Assembly: GCF_010015445.1 (NCBI RefSeq)
Contig: NC_053120.1
Coordinates: 692,156 to 756,155 of the forward strand
Reading direction: 5' to 3'
DNA: 64,000 nucleotides
Source: Perca fluviatilis
Lineage: Eukaryota; Chordata; Actinopteri; Perciformes; Percidae
The stretch's first letter is position 1, and each line of letters starts with the position of its first letter. A program made the translations under genes and the position numbers. Below are positions 9,922-20,590 of the stretch, one piece after another. A model generated the notes under the pieces. It did no database searches and had not been told where the DNA came from. It saw nothing but the letters and a program-made list of their open reading frames with translations.

Positions 9922-11519
9922 TAGTGGTGCCTGATATATCGGCCGCCGATATAATATCGGCCGATATGGTCATTTTTTTACACATTGGTATCGTTCCGAT
10001 GTCAAAATAGGGCCGATGAATAGGGCCGATGTGAATCATTCCTGTGTATTTGACGTGTGTAGGCTTAGATGTGAGTGTTTGAGAATTTAGATCTAAATCT
10101 GACCTGTGGAGGGCAGTAATACGCTTAACAGCGTCTATACTGCTGAAATCCGAAGAAGAAGAAAAGTGTGGGCGGGGATGTTGGTTTTTGCAGACGGAAT
10201 CTGCGGCGAAGTGGGACACTGGAAACTTTAGTAGACCACCGGCTCTCGGTGGGCGGGGGAGAGATAAATGTTCGGAAATAAGAGGTTGCTGTTCGGTTGC
10301 TGCGACCCGCCGTACAGGTTAGTTTGACCAGCGGGCAGCAGTGGCGGCCGGAGCGGGCGGCCGGAGCGGGCGGCCGGAGCGGGCAGCAGCCGCGATCATG
10401 GGGGGACATTCTCAGCGGTGAAACGCAAACGGGGGCTGGAGTATAGCTAACCTAGCTAGATGGAAAGCTAACGCTAGCCAGCCATCTGTTCCATCAATCC
10501 TGGTTGCAAGTGTCTGCTCATTAGACAACAAACTGGAGTACCAGTACCGTTCTACATTTCACGCAAATTTACAACTGTGTTTATAATCTGCTACATTTAG
10601 CTATTGCACACACACATAAAGTTCCGCTAATGCATACTAACGTTAGCGCTTGGTTGACTGTAAACACCTGTTTCGTATGTCGTTTTTATATATTTTAAAT
10701 GTGTAACCATTACAGCCACGGTGAAATGTTGTTTCGTGTATATGGTTGAAATGACAATAAAACACATTTGGGTTGAGTTGAATGCTGCCTCACTGTCAGT
10801 CTGTAGGTGGATGTGGCTTGGGAGTAGAGTCTAAGCAGCGAAGCAATTGCATTCTGGGATTTGGTGTCTTTCATCCATATGAGCAAAAAACACATTTTCT
10901 GGCTTATCTCGGCCTAGAAGGCACCAATTTCTATAATTTCAAGGGTTAGGCCTAACCTTTAAGTACTTGGCAGTTACTGTACTTCCAGTTCAGACTGCAA
11001 AAGCCAGTGTCTGTTCAGTCCAGTTTGTTCTGGCTCCATTTTCACATTTTACCTCTTTCAATAGGCTACTTTTTGTTTTGGCCATTTAAGGCCTACTACT
11101 GTACTTTAAAGTTTTGAACGGTTGTACAATGTTCACAGAATACAGTGACTTGGTCTCAAGTGAGTTAGATGTTTATTGTGAATACTCAGGGTTGGCTTAT
11201 TCATAGTGTGAATTCAGGACACACTTATCCTTTTAAAAATGTATTTTTATATAAATATTTATTTTTTCTTCTGAAAATCTGATGACAGTCATATTTTGCA
11301 CACAGGTAAGGTGCCCAATATCAGTGATTTCTGAAAATAAATCACAAAAGTAAAAAAATTGCCTTTTGGAAAATAGTTCCTTATTTGATTATCATAAAAA
11401 ATGTGTTCTATACAGAGATATCGACATCGGTAAATATCGGTATCGGCCATAACAGCAATATTAATATCGGTTATCGGTATCGGCGACAATTTTCACATCG
11501 GTGCATCACTACTAGCATC
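9914..11519. mobile_element. non-autonomous hAT element, about 1.6 kb
   Basis: The element 9922-11511 is flanked by the 8-bp duplication CTAGCATC (9914-9921 and 11512-11519). The left end is TAGTGGTGCCTGATAT and the right end, complemented, is TAGTGATGCACCGATGTG: imperfect inverted repeats typical of hAT. Removing it rejoins the pyrimidine-rich acid-domain sequence of the broken gene copy. Inside are GATATCGG-type words at both ends and a GC-rich core with GGCCGGAGCGGGC repeats (about 10346-10386), but no transposase frame. Confidence 0.85.
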
Positions 11520-11569
11520 TCCATGTCCTTGTCCTCTACCTCCTCCTCTGTGTTGTTCTTCGGGCTCCC

Positions 11570-12020
11570 GAGTGGTCCGTCGGAGGACGCGGTGGGTCTG
11601 TCGGTGCAAGTGGAGGCGAAGGGTCTGTCGGAGGACGCGGTAGGTCTGTCGGTGCAAGTGGAGGCGAAGGGTCTGTCGGAGGACGCGGTAGGTCTGTCGG
11701 TGCAAGTGGAGACGAAGGGTCCGTCGGAGGACGCGGTGGGTCTGTTGGTGCAAGTGGAGGCGAAGGGTCTGTCGGTGTAGGCGAGGGGTCCGTCAGAGGA
11801 CGCAGAGGGTCTGTCGGTGTAGGCAAGGGGTCCGTCGTAGGACGCGGTAGGTCTGTCGGTGCAAGTGGAGGCGGAAGGGTCTGTCCCAGGACACAGGTCT
11901 GTTGGAGGATGCGGTGGAGGCGAAGGGTCTGTTGCAAGATGGTTCCGATTCATTTGAACTGCCAGCCGGGCAAGTGGAGGCAAAGGGTGCGTCGGAGGAC
12001 GCAAAGGGTCTGTCGGTGCA
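11570..12020 (+). repeat. coding-type minisatellite, main array (48-bp unit)
   Basis: The 48-bp unit joins a 27-bp half (GTCTGTCGGTGCAAGTGGAG...) and a 21-bp half (GTCTGTCGGAGGACGCGGTGG). The first four units are nearly identical; units after 11780 degrade. Plus-strand reading gives the 16-residue repeat GLSVQVEAKGLSEDAV; minus-strand reading gives a Ser/Thr/Pro-rich repeat. At 11945-11970 the frame reads SDSFELP, matching the end of the gene at 13679-13957. It is therefore an inverted copy of that last exon. Confidence 0.9.
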
Positions 12021-12099
12021 AGAAATGAAGAAAAAAAAAAATACAAATAAGAGCTCAAATATATTGATGTTCATGTAGCCGATCCTCCTTGGATGTTCA

Positions 12100-12154
12100 G
12101 ATTTGTTAACCACGGTTAGTGGTGTTAATCCAGAGCTCAAGTTAAATCTGTAGA

Positions 12155-12194
<40 letters not shown>

Positions 12195-12500
12195 CTGTTA
12201 AAGACCAACACAAAGCTAAACCCAGTTCCTCGGTGTGAGTCCCTTTAATGTTAGATCCGCCTGCCCAGAGCTCAGTACATCATATAGTCCTAAGTGAAAT
12301 ACACATTATATTCCAACTAATGAAGTGAGTGGTTGTGTTAATCCAGAGCTCAAGTTACATCTGTAGAATACGCACACACGCACACGCACACACACACACC
12401 CCATTATAGACCAACACATAGCTAAACCCAGTTTCTCGTTGGGGGTCCCTTTAACGTTAGGTCATCCTGCCTGCCCAGAGCTCAAGTATATAATGTAGTC
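12100..12500 (+). repeat. two copies of the 190-bp intronic repeat unit
   Basis: Two copies (about 12110-12300 and 12310-12500) of the unit that also fills introns at 17.2-17.7 and 19.2-19.5 kb. Each has GTTAATCCAGAGCTCAAGTT, a CA microsatellite (12158-12193 in the first), AGCTAAACCCAG, CCCTTTAATGTTAG and GCCCAGAGCTCA. Confidence 0.85.
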
Positions 12501-12715
12501 TTCAGTGTTTTTTACCTCAAAATCTGCCTCAGACTTCTGCTGATCCCACGCTCTCTCTGTCCTCTCAATTATGACTGCTCTCCCCCCCCACCCCTTTGAC
12601 GTGACTGCTCGACCCGCTGCACCCACTCTCTCCCGACTCAATTAAGTGTTTTAACCACATAAAACCCATACAAAAATAACGTTTACACCATTAACAACAA
12701 TTCCTTTGCATCCAT

Positions 12716-12843
12716 GTGTTAAATGGCTGGCTAAAACTCCTGGGAAAATGGCGTAGTATTGTGTTAAAGGGCTGGCTAAAACTCCCGGGAAAATGACGCA
12801 CTGTGTTAAATGGCTTGCTGAATTTCCCGGGAAAATGACGTGA
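12716..12843 (+). repeat. short tandem repeat, three units of 41-45 bp
   Basis: Units begin at 12716, 12761 and 12803 with GTGTTAAA and contain GGGAAAATGACG. No gene is seen in 12500-13678 apart from this and one more copy of the intronic core motif (13425-13470). Confidence 0.85.
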
Positions 12844-13678
12844 AATCCTACACATAAACCTGCAGAGATGATTTATTTCTGCAATCACTTCGATAAAAAA
12901 AAAAAACAACAACACAAAGTCAGTCCCTGTAAGCTTATAAAACGGAATTTCGTTTATTTCTTACCTCAAAACGTCTGCCTCGGACTTCTGCTGCTCCCAT
13001 CTGCTCTCTGTCCTCAATTTCCGACTGATCTCCCCTCCCCCACACTGCTTCCTTTGATCTCACCTGCACGCATGCTAATTAGCAGCTCCCACAGCTCAAC
13101 GAGTTGCAGGGGTGAACAAAAAATGTTGAGGGCTGGGGCCCATTTAAAAAAAACAAAAACAACAACAACAAATTGTTAATAAATGATTATTAATTTGATA
13201 TTGTACCAATAAATGAAATGTATTGAGACAACTCTGACTACTTTACCAGTTTATTAAAATGACGGTGTGCAGGATCCTCCCCCCGAAAATGTCAACGCTC
13301 AATTGTGCATCACCCCTGAATTGCACATGCCCATGCACATCAGAGCTATGAATCCATTTAAAACTACTGTATTGGCCCGTTGTTTTATTAAAAGGTCACA
13401 AAATGCTCAATAATTTCAATTGGGGAAAAAACCTGGGTTGTAGGTGTGAAACCCTTTAATGATAGAAACTCATTTGACCTATCGGATTCAATTTTAGAAA
13501 TGTTCAAAATGAAAACAATTTAAAGCACTTTACTCATTCACTCCAATTCAATTGAAAGACACAGTTATCATTTTTATCTACATTTTTATTCACAGAGAAA
13601 AAAAAACTTCTCTTTGATTTATGACAAAGAACAAACAACAACAAAACAGTGTTGACAAAGTGTGGTCAACACTTAAGT

Positions 13679-13957
13679 TTAACTCTGCTCCGGTTGCAGA
13701 ATTCCCCTCTCCTCAGCCTCTAGTTGCCAGCATGGCAGTTCAAATGAGTCGGAACTGTCTTGGGACAGACCCTTCACCTCCACTGCATCCTCCAACAGAC
13801 CAGCGTCCTGCGACAGACCCTCTGCTTCCACTTGCACCGACAGATCCCCGGCATCCCCCAACAGACCTGCGTCCTGTGACAGATCCTCCGCCTCCACTTG
13901 AACCGACAGATCCACCGCATTCTCAAACAGACCTGCGTCCTCCGATGGACCCTTCGC
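13679..13957 (-). pseudogene. last exon of recombinase-like gene, minisatellite type
   Basis: The acceptor TTTTTCTCCAG is followed by the GGTCTGTCGG minisatellite in coding orientation, ending at TAA 13679-13681. One frame reads GLSQDAGLLEDAV repeats and ends SDSFELPCWQLEAEERG; the frame predicted by phase from the 14519-14557 exon instead reads an Arg/Cys/Trp-rich repeat and stops earlier. The true frame is undecided. The same unit is found inverted at 8.4-8.8 and 11.6-12.0 kb. Confidence 0.5.
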
Positions 13958-16900
13958 CTGGAGAAAAAAAGAAGATGCAGTTTAACCAACCCTAACACTG
14001 ATGAAACTTATTTAGATTTTTGGACACCTTAAACACCCTTTATTAAACAGACAACTTCATAAGTGCATCAATGGGGAAAGACCCAGGTTCTACCTGTGGG
14101 TCCCTATAATGTAAGAAACCAATTTGGGCTCAAACACACCTTTTTCAGTTTCATTGATTTTATAAATGCTCAAAACAAATTCACCGTGAACTGAAAAAAA
14201 GGAAGTTGCTGCAGTTTTTGTACAATTACAGGAAAAAAAAAATAATTTTATTATATGAGGAGCCTAAGCTCAAAATTATGCAGCAGAGAGTTGAATGAGT
14301 GTTCAAAAGTCAGGAGGCCGCTGGCTACCAACATCCTATGCATTGCAATGGGAAAGGACCCAGCTTCTACCTGTGAGACCCTTTAATGTGAGAAACTGTC
14401 ATTTCAGCTCCAATCAGCTTCAAACTTAACCAGAAGACTGAGACGTACACAAGTTACAGATCCAATTTATGTAATATTCTTTTAGTTATTTGTATACAAT
14501 TGGGTAAATTATACTCACAACTGGTCTTTGTTAATCTCCCTGAGTGCTGCCCAACTCCTAGAAAAGGCAAAGATAAATTAGGCAAATACCACCCATGTGT
14601 AGAGTGTTGAAACTGATGATACAAAGATCAATGGTTTTTCATTCTTTAATAAAAAAGGGAAAATTAAAAGATGCGTGAATGAACCGAAAATAACTCCCTT
14701 CTTGTTCTGTCTCGGTCGGAAGACGCCCCCTTCCTCTTCAGAGGACACTTCCTAGATAAATACAAAGTATACTGTGTCAATTTTTGATTGAAAGATATTA
14801 CGGTGTGTTTCAAATGTGTGGGTCTAAGGGCACCCTTACCCTATCGGTTTTGAAAAGGCACTTTTAGGGAGAGGATGTTTGGATGAGTCTCTCTTCTGTT
14901 CGTCTTCAGACTTGTCTCTCTTCTGTTCGGCTTCAGACTTGTCTCTCTTCTGTTCGGCTTCAGACTTGTCTCTCTTCTGTTCGGCTTCACACTTGTCTCT
15001 CTTCTGTTTGGCTTCAGACTCAGGGCCGCTCTTTAGGCAGAGGATGTTTGGAGGACTCTTCTGTTCGGCTTGAGACTCACAGGGCCTCTCCTTAGGCATA
15101 GGAGATTTGGAGGACTCTCTTCTGTTTGGCTTCAGACTTGTCTCTCTTCTGTTCGGCTTCAGACTCATAGGGCCGCTCCTTAGGCAGAGGAGAATTGGAG
15201 GACTCTCTTCCGTTCGGCTTCAGTCTTGTCCCTCTTCTGTTCGGCTTCAGAGTCACAGGGCCGCGCCTTAGGCAGAGGATGTTTGGAGGACTCTCTCTTC
15301 TGTTTGGCTTCAGACTTGTCTGTCTTCTGTTAGGCTTCAGACTCACAGGGCCTCTCCTTAGGCAGAGGATGTTTGGAGGACTCTCTCTTCTGTTTGGCTT
15401 CAGACTTGTCACTCTTCTGTTTGGCTTCAGACTCACAGGGCCGCTCCTTAGGCAGAGGATGTTTGGAGGACTCTCTCTTCCATTTGGCTTCAGACTTGTC
15501 TCTCTTCTGTTCTGCTTCAGACTCACAGGGCCGCTCCTCAGGCAGAGGAGATTTGGAGGAGTCTCTCTTCCGTTTGGATTCAGACGTACAGGGCCGCTTT
15601 TTTATTGGACAACTTGGCCCAGTCCTTGTCCTGTCTGGGCATTCATCTGCACCGTCCTCTTCCTCCATTTCCTGGTCCTCTACTTCATCCTCTCTGTCCG
15701 AGTCCTCTACTACTAGTATCAGTTTTTCGTTATCTTTTTCCTCCTCGATGTCCTGGTCCTCTACTTCATCCTCTCAATCCGATTCCTCAATTAGTAACCT
15801 TTCTTCCTCCTCGTCGTCCTCACCCATGTCTTGGTCCTCCACATTGTCGTCGTCCTCCTCCTCTCCTTCTCCCTCCTCCTCTTCCTCGTCCTCCACACTG
15901 TCCCGGTCCTCCACACTGTCCTAGTCCTCCACCTCCTCTGTGGCTCTTCTCTCCTGGGTGCCTCCTTTTGTCTTGACAGCGTAAGCTGAGATCGCCGTGA
16001 TGGATAGGCTTCGGCTGTTAAAGATCTCAGCTGCCGGGTCTTCCGCTGTGCGAAGTAATGGCAAACCGAATAGATTAGGTGTTGAATACAAACAGATTAA
16101 AGTGATGCTTTTTCAGTGCGCATGGAAATATCAGCTGTATTTGACCAAACCGCATTGCACAATTAAGATTTAACGAACCATGATAAAACTTCTTGGCCGT
16201 GTGCTCATCATGACACATGAAGGCCGCCACTCGTTTGTATGCCTTTGATTCCAGTTGCCTCTTCTTCTGGAGGAACGACAAATGTAAAACAGAAAAAAAA
16301 ACACAGGACTAAAATGCATGCCACATTTCACCACACATTATTGCATGTGATGAAAAACTAGCTTAAAAGTTTTCTCACATAAGTAGCCACAGAGGAACGG
16401 AGGAGGTTGAAGCTCGGAGCCTTTCCCAACTGCAACGACTCCCACGCCTCTTTGAAGTATTCGGGGAGCTTCAGGCACTTGGAGCCACTGGACGTGTGAA
16501 AGGTTTCTGCCTCTAGACCTCCCTCTATGCGAGACCGGAGACAGTTGTATATGAGGAACCAGGAGTACTCCTGTTTCGTCAGCGGTACGGCCGCCTGGCC
16601 GAAGTAGCGAGACGTCTTGTGCTGCTCCACCTACAATATCAAAAAGCGTGGCATTTCTCTGAGTAACTCAATCACCATACGACGAACTTTGCACTTAGCA
16701 TTGTCGTACTTACCCGTATGATGCAATCGCCATTCTTCAATTTCTCTGCCGCTTTGACCTCTTTCCGCGTCATGTTGAGAACGCCTTTCCTGTGCCCAGT
16801 CAACACCACGATGTAACCACTCAGGAGCCCGAAAAACGTCCTCTGCCTTTTTTTATCTGCAGGAGTTTTCTCAAGATGTTCTGCAAAAGCATAGAAAGAC

Positions 16901-19900
16901 CACTTTATTCAATGCTTAAGTCCTTTAGCAAAGGATTACCCACGCCCACACACCGAAGCCCACCTCCACCACCCAACATTTTATCCATATAGTGCATTTT
17001 TTTCTTCTTTTTTGAACAAGTGACATGGACTCAAGCCACTTTACAGAATGCAGCCTGAGCCGGTTTCTACATGCAAGACCAGCCTCAATATTAGCCCAGT
17101 GATGTGCTCAAGAACCAGCAAGGGTGAATGTTTAAGCTCAGGACTCACCATTAGCATATCAAGCACGATTCTTCTGTAGAACATAGACAAAACAAACTTT
17201 CATGGATGAACACATAGCTAAACCCAGGTTCTGGGTGCAAGTCCCTGTAATGTAAGGTCAGCAGTCCTGCCCACAGCTCAAGTATGCGATATAGTCTCAT
17301 GTCAAATACACATTCTATTCAAACTACTGCAGTGAGCAGGGATCTTAATCCAGAGCTCAAATGACTTTAGAGGAATACATACACACACCTTTATGGACAC
17401 ACACTTAGCTAAACCCAGGTTCTGGGTGCGGGTCCCTGTAATGTTAGGTCAGCTGTCCTGCCCACAGCTCAAGTATGCGATATAGTCTCACGTCAAATAC
17501 ACATATTCAAACTACTGCAGAGAGCAGGGATCTTAATCCAGAGCTCAAATGACTTTAGTAGAATACACATACATACATACATACATACATACATACATAC
17601 ATACATACATAGATGGCAAAACCCAGGTTCTGGGTGCGAGTCCCTTTAATGTTCGGTCAGCTGTCCTGCCAACAGCTCAAGTATGCGATATAGTGTCATG
17701 TCAAATACACATTCTATTAAAACTACTGCAGTGAGCAGCGATTCTTACAGAGTGCAACAGAAATCCTCGCTGGTGCGTTTTCAAGAAACCACGCGTGATT
17801 AGTTGCTTTCACCAGTTCACCTGAAAATTGAAACAATTCATCATGCACGTGTTCTGCATTTTTTTTTTGATTCGTCAACAAATAGAGGAGGGGCGATGTG
17901 ATCTTACCGGAACTTTTGCGGCGCTGGGCCAGTTGTTGTCCCACCACAGCTCTCGCCACGTCCCTGATCCTCGCCCGGAGTTCCACAAGCAGCGCATTTA
18001 GGCTTTTCACGCCTAATTTCACACCTTCTGGCGCCATACTCCTAACATACTTCACAAACGCGACGACATCCGTCAGGTAGCTTTTTATGGTCGTAGGTTT
18101 AAAGTTTTTGTCAGCCAGATGGGCTGGAAATCTTGTAATACAAAAATATCAATTAGGTCACGTCTTCTACCCTTTTACACACCAATAGTCCTTCCAATTT
18201 TGTACTTACCTCCTGATCCGACCGTAATCCTTGAGAAAGAGAATGTTCAGATGTGGAACAGCGGGCTTGGACATGAATGTCAGGAAGTAAAGGACGTGGT
18301 TAGCTCGCTGGCGGGCATTCTCCTTCATTTTCCGCTTCCTTCCGTGTGCTCCCTGAACTCCTCTACCAGTTTAACTAAAATTACAAGAACACACACACAA
18401 ACACACACACACAATAGACCCAAAAATATGAAACTAGGGAACAAAAAAGTGTGTCATATTTACCGTATTGCGGCGCTTTCAACGGGGAATATGACTTGCG
18501 CCTCTTGTACTTCTCTGCCTGAAATTGGAAAACATGAGCTTATTTTGTCACACATACTGCATTTCATCCGTCCAACGTTTCAATGGTAAAAGACCCAAAT
18601 TCTAGCATCGGGACCCTTTAACGTAAGAAATGCTCAGTTGAGGAACAACACGATGCTCACCTTTTCTCGACTGGTTGAGAAGTGCATCTGTTTCATGTCA
18701 TCGTTCCATTGTACTTTGGCTTCCAGCAGCTCTTTCACCACCTTCAGCTCGGCAGCAAGGATCCTGCAGTTCTTGCAGAGGGGGGTCGGAGTCCTCACAA
18801 CCGGCTTGTTCCTCCTAAACAACTGCTTTCTTGGCAAATGGCTGCCATCGATGTGAGGTGGTACTGAGGAAGGGTCCTTCAACTTCCTCCTGATCCCCTC
18901 TTCTATAGCAGCGTCATCGATCTCGTCCAGATCGGATACCATCGGCGTGTGGGGTTTGGACGCCCTCAGCAACGCCAGTTCTCTCGCAATGTAACGGTCC
19001 TTTGCCTTTTGAACGTACAGTGTCACCATGTTGTTCTGAAAATGTGAAAAAAAACACAGTAAGGAGTATTCTTTTCTAATACAAAGATAATCGACTCATT
19101 GGATTAATCTAATACCCAGATTCTACATGTGAGTCCCTTTAAAGTAAGAACCTACAGGTATCTGCTATAACTGAAAGCAGTCTGTATAAATATGCAATGC
19201 TGTTGCTCATTAGCTCTTACACTTTAGTAGAAGACACACACACACACACAGGTTCTGGGTGCGAGTCCCTGCCATGTTAGTTCCGCAGACTTGCCCACAG
19301 CTCAAGTATGCAATATGGTCTTATGTCAAATACACATTATATTCAAACTAATGCAGTGAGCAGTGATCTTAACCCAGAGCTCAAATTAATTCAGTAGAAT
19401 ACATATTCACACACTTTTATGGACAAACGCATAGCTAAACCCGGGTTCTGGGTGCAAGTCCCTGCCATGATAGTTCCGCAGTCCTGCCCAAATCTCATTC
19501 TAGAGCTGCATTTACAAATCTGGAATGGCCTCTCCGAGACAAAAACCACACAGGGACTAACTTCCAATTCTTACCTCCAGTTTGTGCACTTCCAGCAGGT
19601 GCTTGTCCAGCCTGTTCATCTTCCTGGAGTCGCAGTGACGTACCGCGCAATCCAAGCTCGCCGTGAAACTCAAGAAATAGAGTGAAAAAGATTGACTGCC
19701 CACACTTTTGGTGTAAAAGGAAAAACAAATGTGTTCATTAGATGAGGAGCCCAAGTTCAAAGCTATGCAGCAAACAGTTAAATGCGTTTCCAAAGGTCAG
19801 GAGGCCGCAGGGGACCAACGTATGAATTTCGATGGGAAAAAGACCCAGCTGCTACTTGTGAAACTCTTTAATGTAAGAAACTGTCATTTGAGCTTCAAAC

Positions 19901-20186
19901 TCAAGCAGAGGACTCAGACATAGTGATAGCATGGATTTCAAACACAGTATTGAAGCTATAAATCCATCTAGGACTCATTAATCGGCTAGTTATTTAATAA
20001 TAAAAAAATCAAAGACTATAAAGGTAAATAAATATATTAGATAAGACACTTACTGTCTGTGTGCCAGCTTAGACAGCAGTTCCAGTTCAGTTCTGTTGAC
20101 CACGCGTTCACCTAGTTTAAGGTGCTTCGTTAAGTCGGCGTACTCCAGCCCACATATTGGACATTTGTGCCCTTGCTTGGCTGCTT
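13679..20186 (-). CDS. Crypton-like tyrosine recombinase gene, multi-exon, 5' partial, probably decayed
   Basis: Exons fit together on the minus strand: >20186-20054, 19668-19575, 19035-18661, 18518-18464, 18374-18210, 18131-17908, 17820-17749, 16856-16714, 16630-16379, 16266-16179, 16045-14840, about 14751-14690, 14557-14519 and 13957-13679. Most junctions have AG/GT sites and matching phase. Exons 1-2 hold Cys/His zinc-finger-like motifs (CPICGLEYADLTKHL; CDSRKMNRLDKHLLEVH). The 18.1-kb exon resembles a core-binding domain (PTTIKSYLTDVVAFVKYV). The 16.8-16.2 kb exons are the catalytic domain: first Arg in VVLTGHRKGVL, second Arg in LLRSSVATY, His and Tyr in CHDEHTAKKFYHG. The family cuts and rejoins DNA through the tyrosine. 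Defects: a one-base deletion in an A run (18328-18331), stops at 15921-15923, 15774-15776 and about 15331, and a truncated 5' end. Confidence 0.72.
14840..16045 (-). pseudogene. long charged exon of the recombinase-like gene with coding minisatellite
   Basis: The acceptor CTTCGCACAG precedes an exon whose phase matches the catalytic exon upstream (KKFYHAEDPAAEIFNSR). It continues with an Asp/Glu-rich stretch (about 15940-15660) and then a Lys/Arg/Glu tail made of an approximately 90-bp unit encoding SSKHPLPKERPCESEAEQKR and DKSEAKQKR, repeated about seven times. At 14885-15010 a 30-bp sub-unit (KSEAEQKRD) repeats five times. In-frame stops TAG (15921-15923), TGA (15774-15776) and TAA (about 15331-15333) break it. 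The end is a GTAAGG donor at 14839. Such a tail could be a nuclear or chromatin-contact region, but this is inference. Confidence 0.7.
17210..17740 (+). repeat. intronic tandem array of about 190-bp units
   Basis: Three units in one intron (about 17210-17395, 17395-17570, 17605-17740). Each has AGCTAAACCCAGGTTCTGGG, GTCCCTGTAATGT, CCTGCCCACAGCTCAAGTAT, GATATAGTCTCA and CAAACTACTGCAGTGAGCAG. A CATA microsatellite sits at 17563-17611. Related units lie at 12.1-12.5 and 19.2-19.5 kb. Confidence 0.9.
19230..19500 (+). repeat. intronic 190-bp repeat units
   Basis: One full and one partial unit of the same family as 17210-17740, with CA tract 19231-19249, GGTTCTGGGTGCGAGTCCCT, GCCCACAGCTCAAGTATG, then a second start at about 19430 that ends near 19495. 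Confidence 0.85.
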
Positions 20187-20218
20187 TAGGGTTAGGGTTA
20201 GGGGGTTAGGGTTAGGGT
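20186..20218 (+). repeat. short telomere-like TTAGGG tract
   Basis: About five TTAGGG-type hexamers in a row, one expanded to TTAGGGGG. It directly abuts the 5'-most visible exon of the recombinase-like gene, where the coding sequence becomes unrecognisable. Confidence 0.85.
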
Positions 20219-20223
20219 AGTAC

Positions 20224-20251
20224 GGATCCCAGAGATCTCCCCACGCGTCCG
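20224..20251 (+). other. cluster of restriction-site words with cDNA-adaptor-like sequence
   Basis: Within 28 bases lie GGATCC (20224-20229), AGATCT (20233-20238) and ACGCGT (20243-20248). The last is inside CCCACGCGTCCG, a 12-base word identical to a widely used cDNA-library adaptor as I remember it. It may be a cloning or assembly artefact, or coincidence. Confidence 0.35.
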
Positions 20252-20399
20252 ACGACTGCGTAGTTGAAATGGAGATCAACGGTATGCACGGGCCGTCGCA
20301 TGTCACTTCACTTCCTCCCTAGCAGTATGCCATTGAACCCAATGAATTAAGAGTGGTGAATCCTTTGTCTAAAGGAGGGATAGAGAAAAGGAAAGAGGT

Positions 20400-20590
20400 G
20401 AGGTCCTCCTGCTGGAGGAAAGGGATGGTGGGGAGAGAGGGGGGAGAGAGAGAGAGAGAGAGAGAGAGACACACCCATCCCTCTATCTAGAGGAGGTGGG
20501 GAGAGAGAGAGAGACAGAAAAAGAGAGAAAGAGACCCATCCCTTTGTCTAAAGGAGGTGGGGGGAGAGAGGAGAGAGGGGGATGGGGGAA
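20400..20590 (+). repeat. GA-rich simple repeats
   Basis: Three GAGAGA tracts (about 20444-20469, 20500-20532 and 20560-20580) separated by CCCATCCCTYTRTCTARAGG-type words, which makes this a degenerate tandem repeat of about 70-80 bp. No gene seen from 20252 to 22030. Confidence 0.7.

Noticed and set aside
11471..12058. Ser/Thr/Pro-rich secreted-type protein on the minus strand
   Set aside because: It is the antisense reading of the GGTCTGTCGG minisatellite; no signal peptide, and the coding sense is indicated by the last exon at 13.7 kb.
20186..20218. True chromosome end
   Set aside because: Only about five TTAGGG units, with unique sequence on both sides; an interstitial tract or artefact is more likely.
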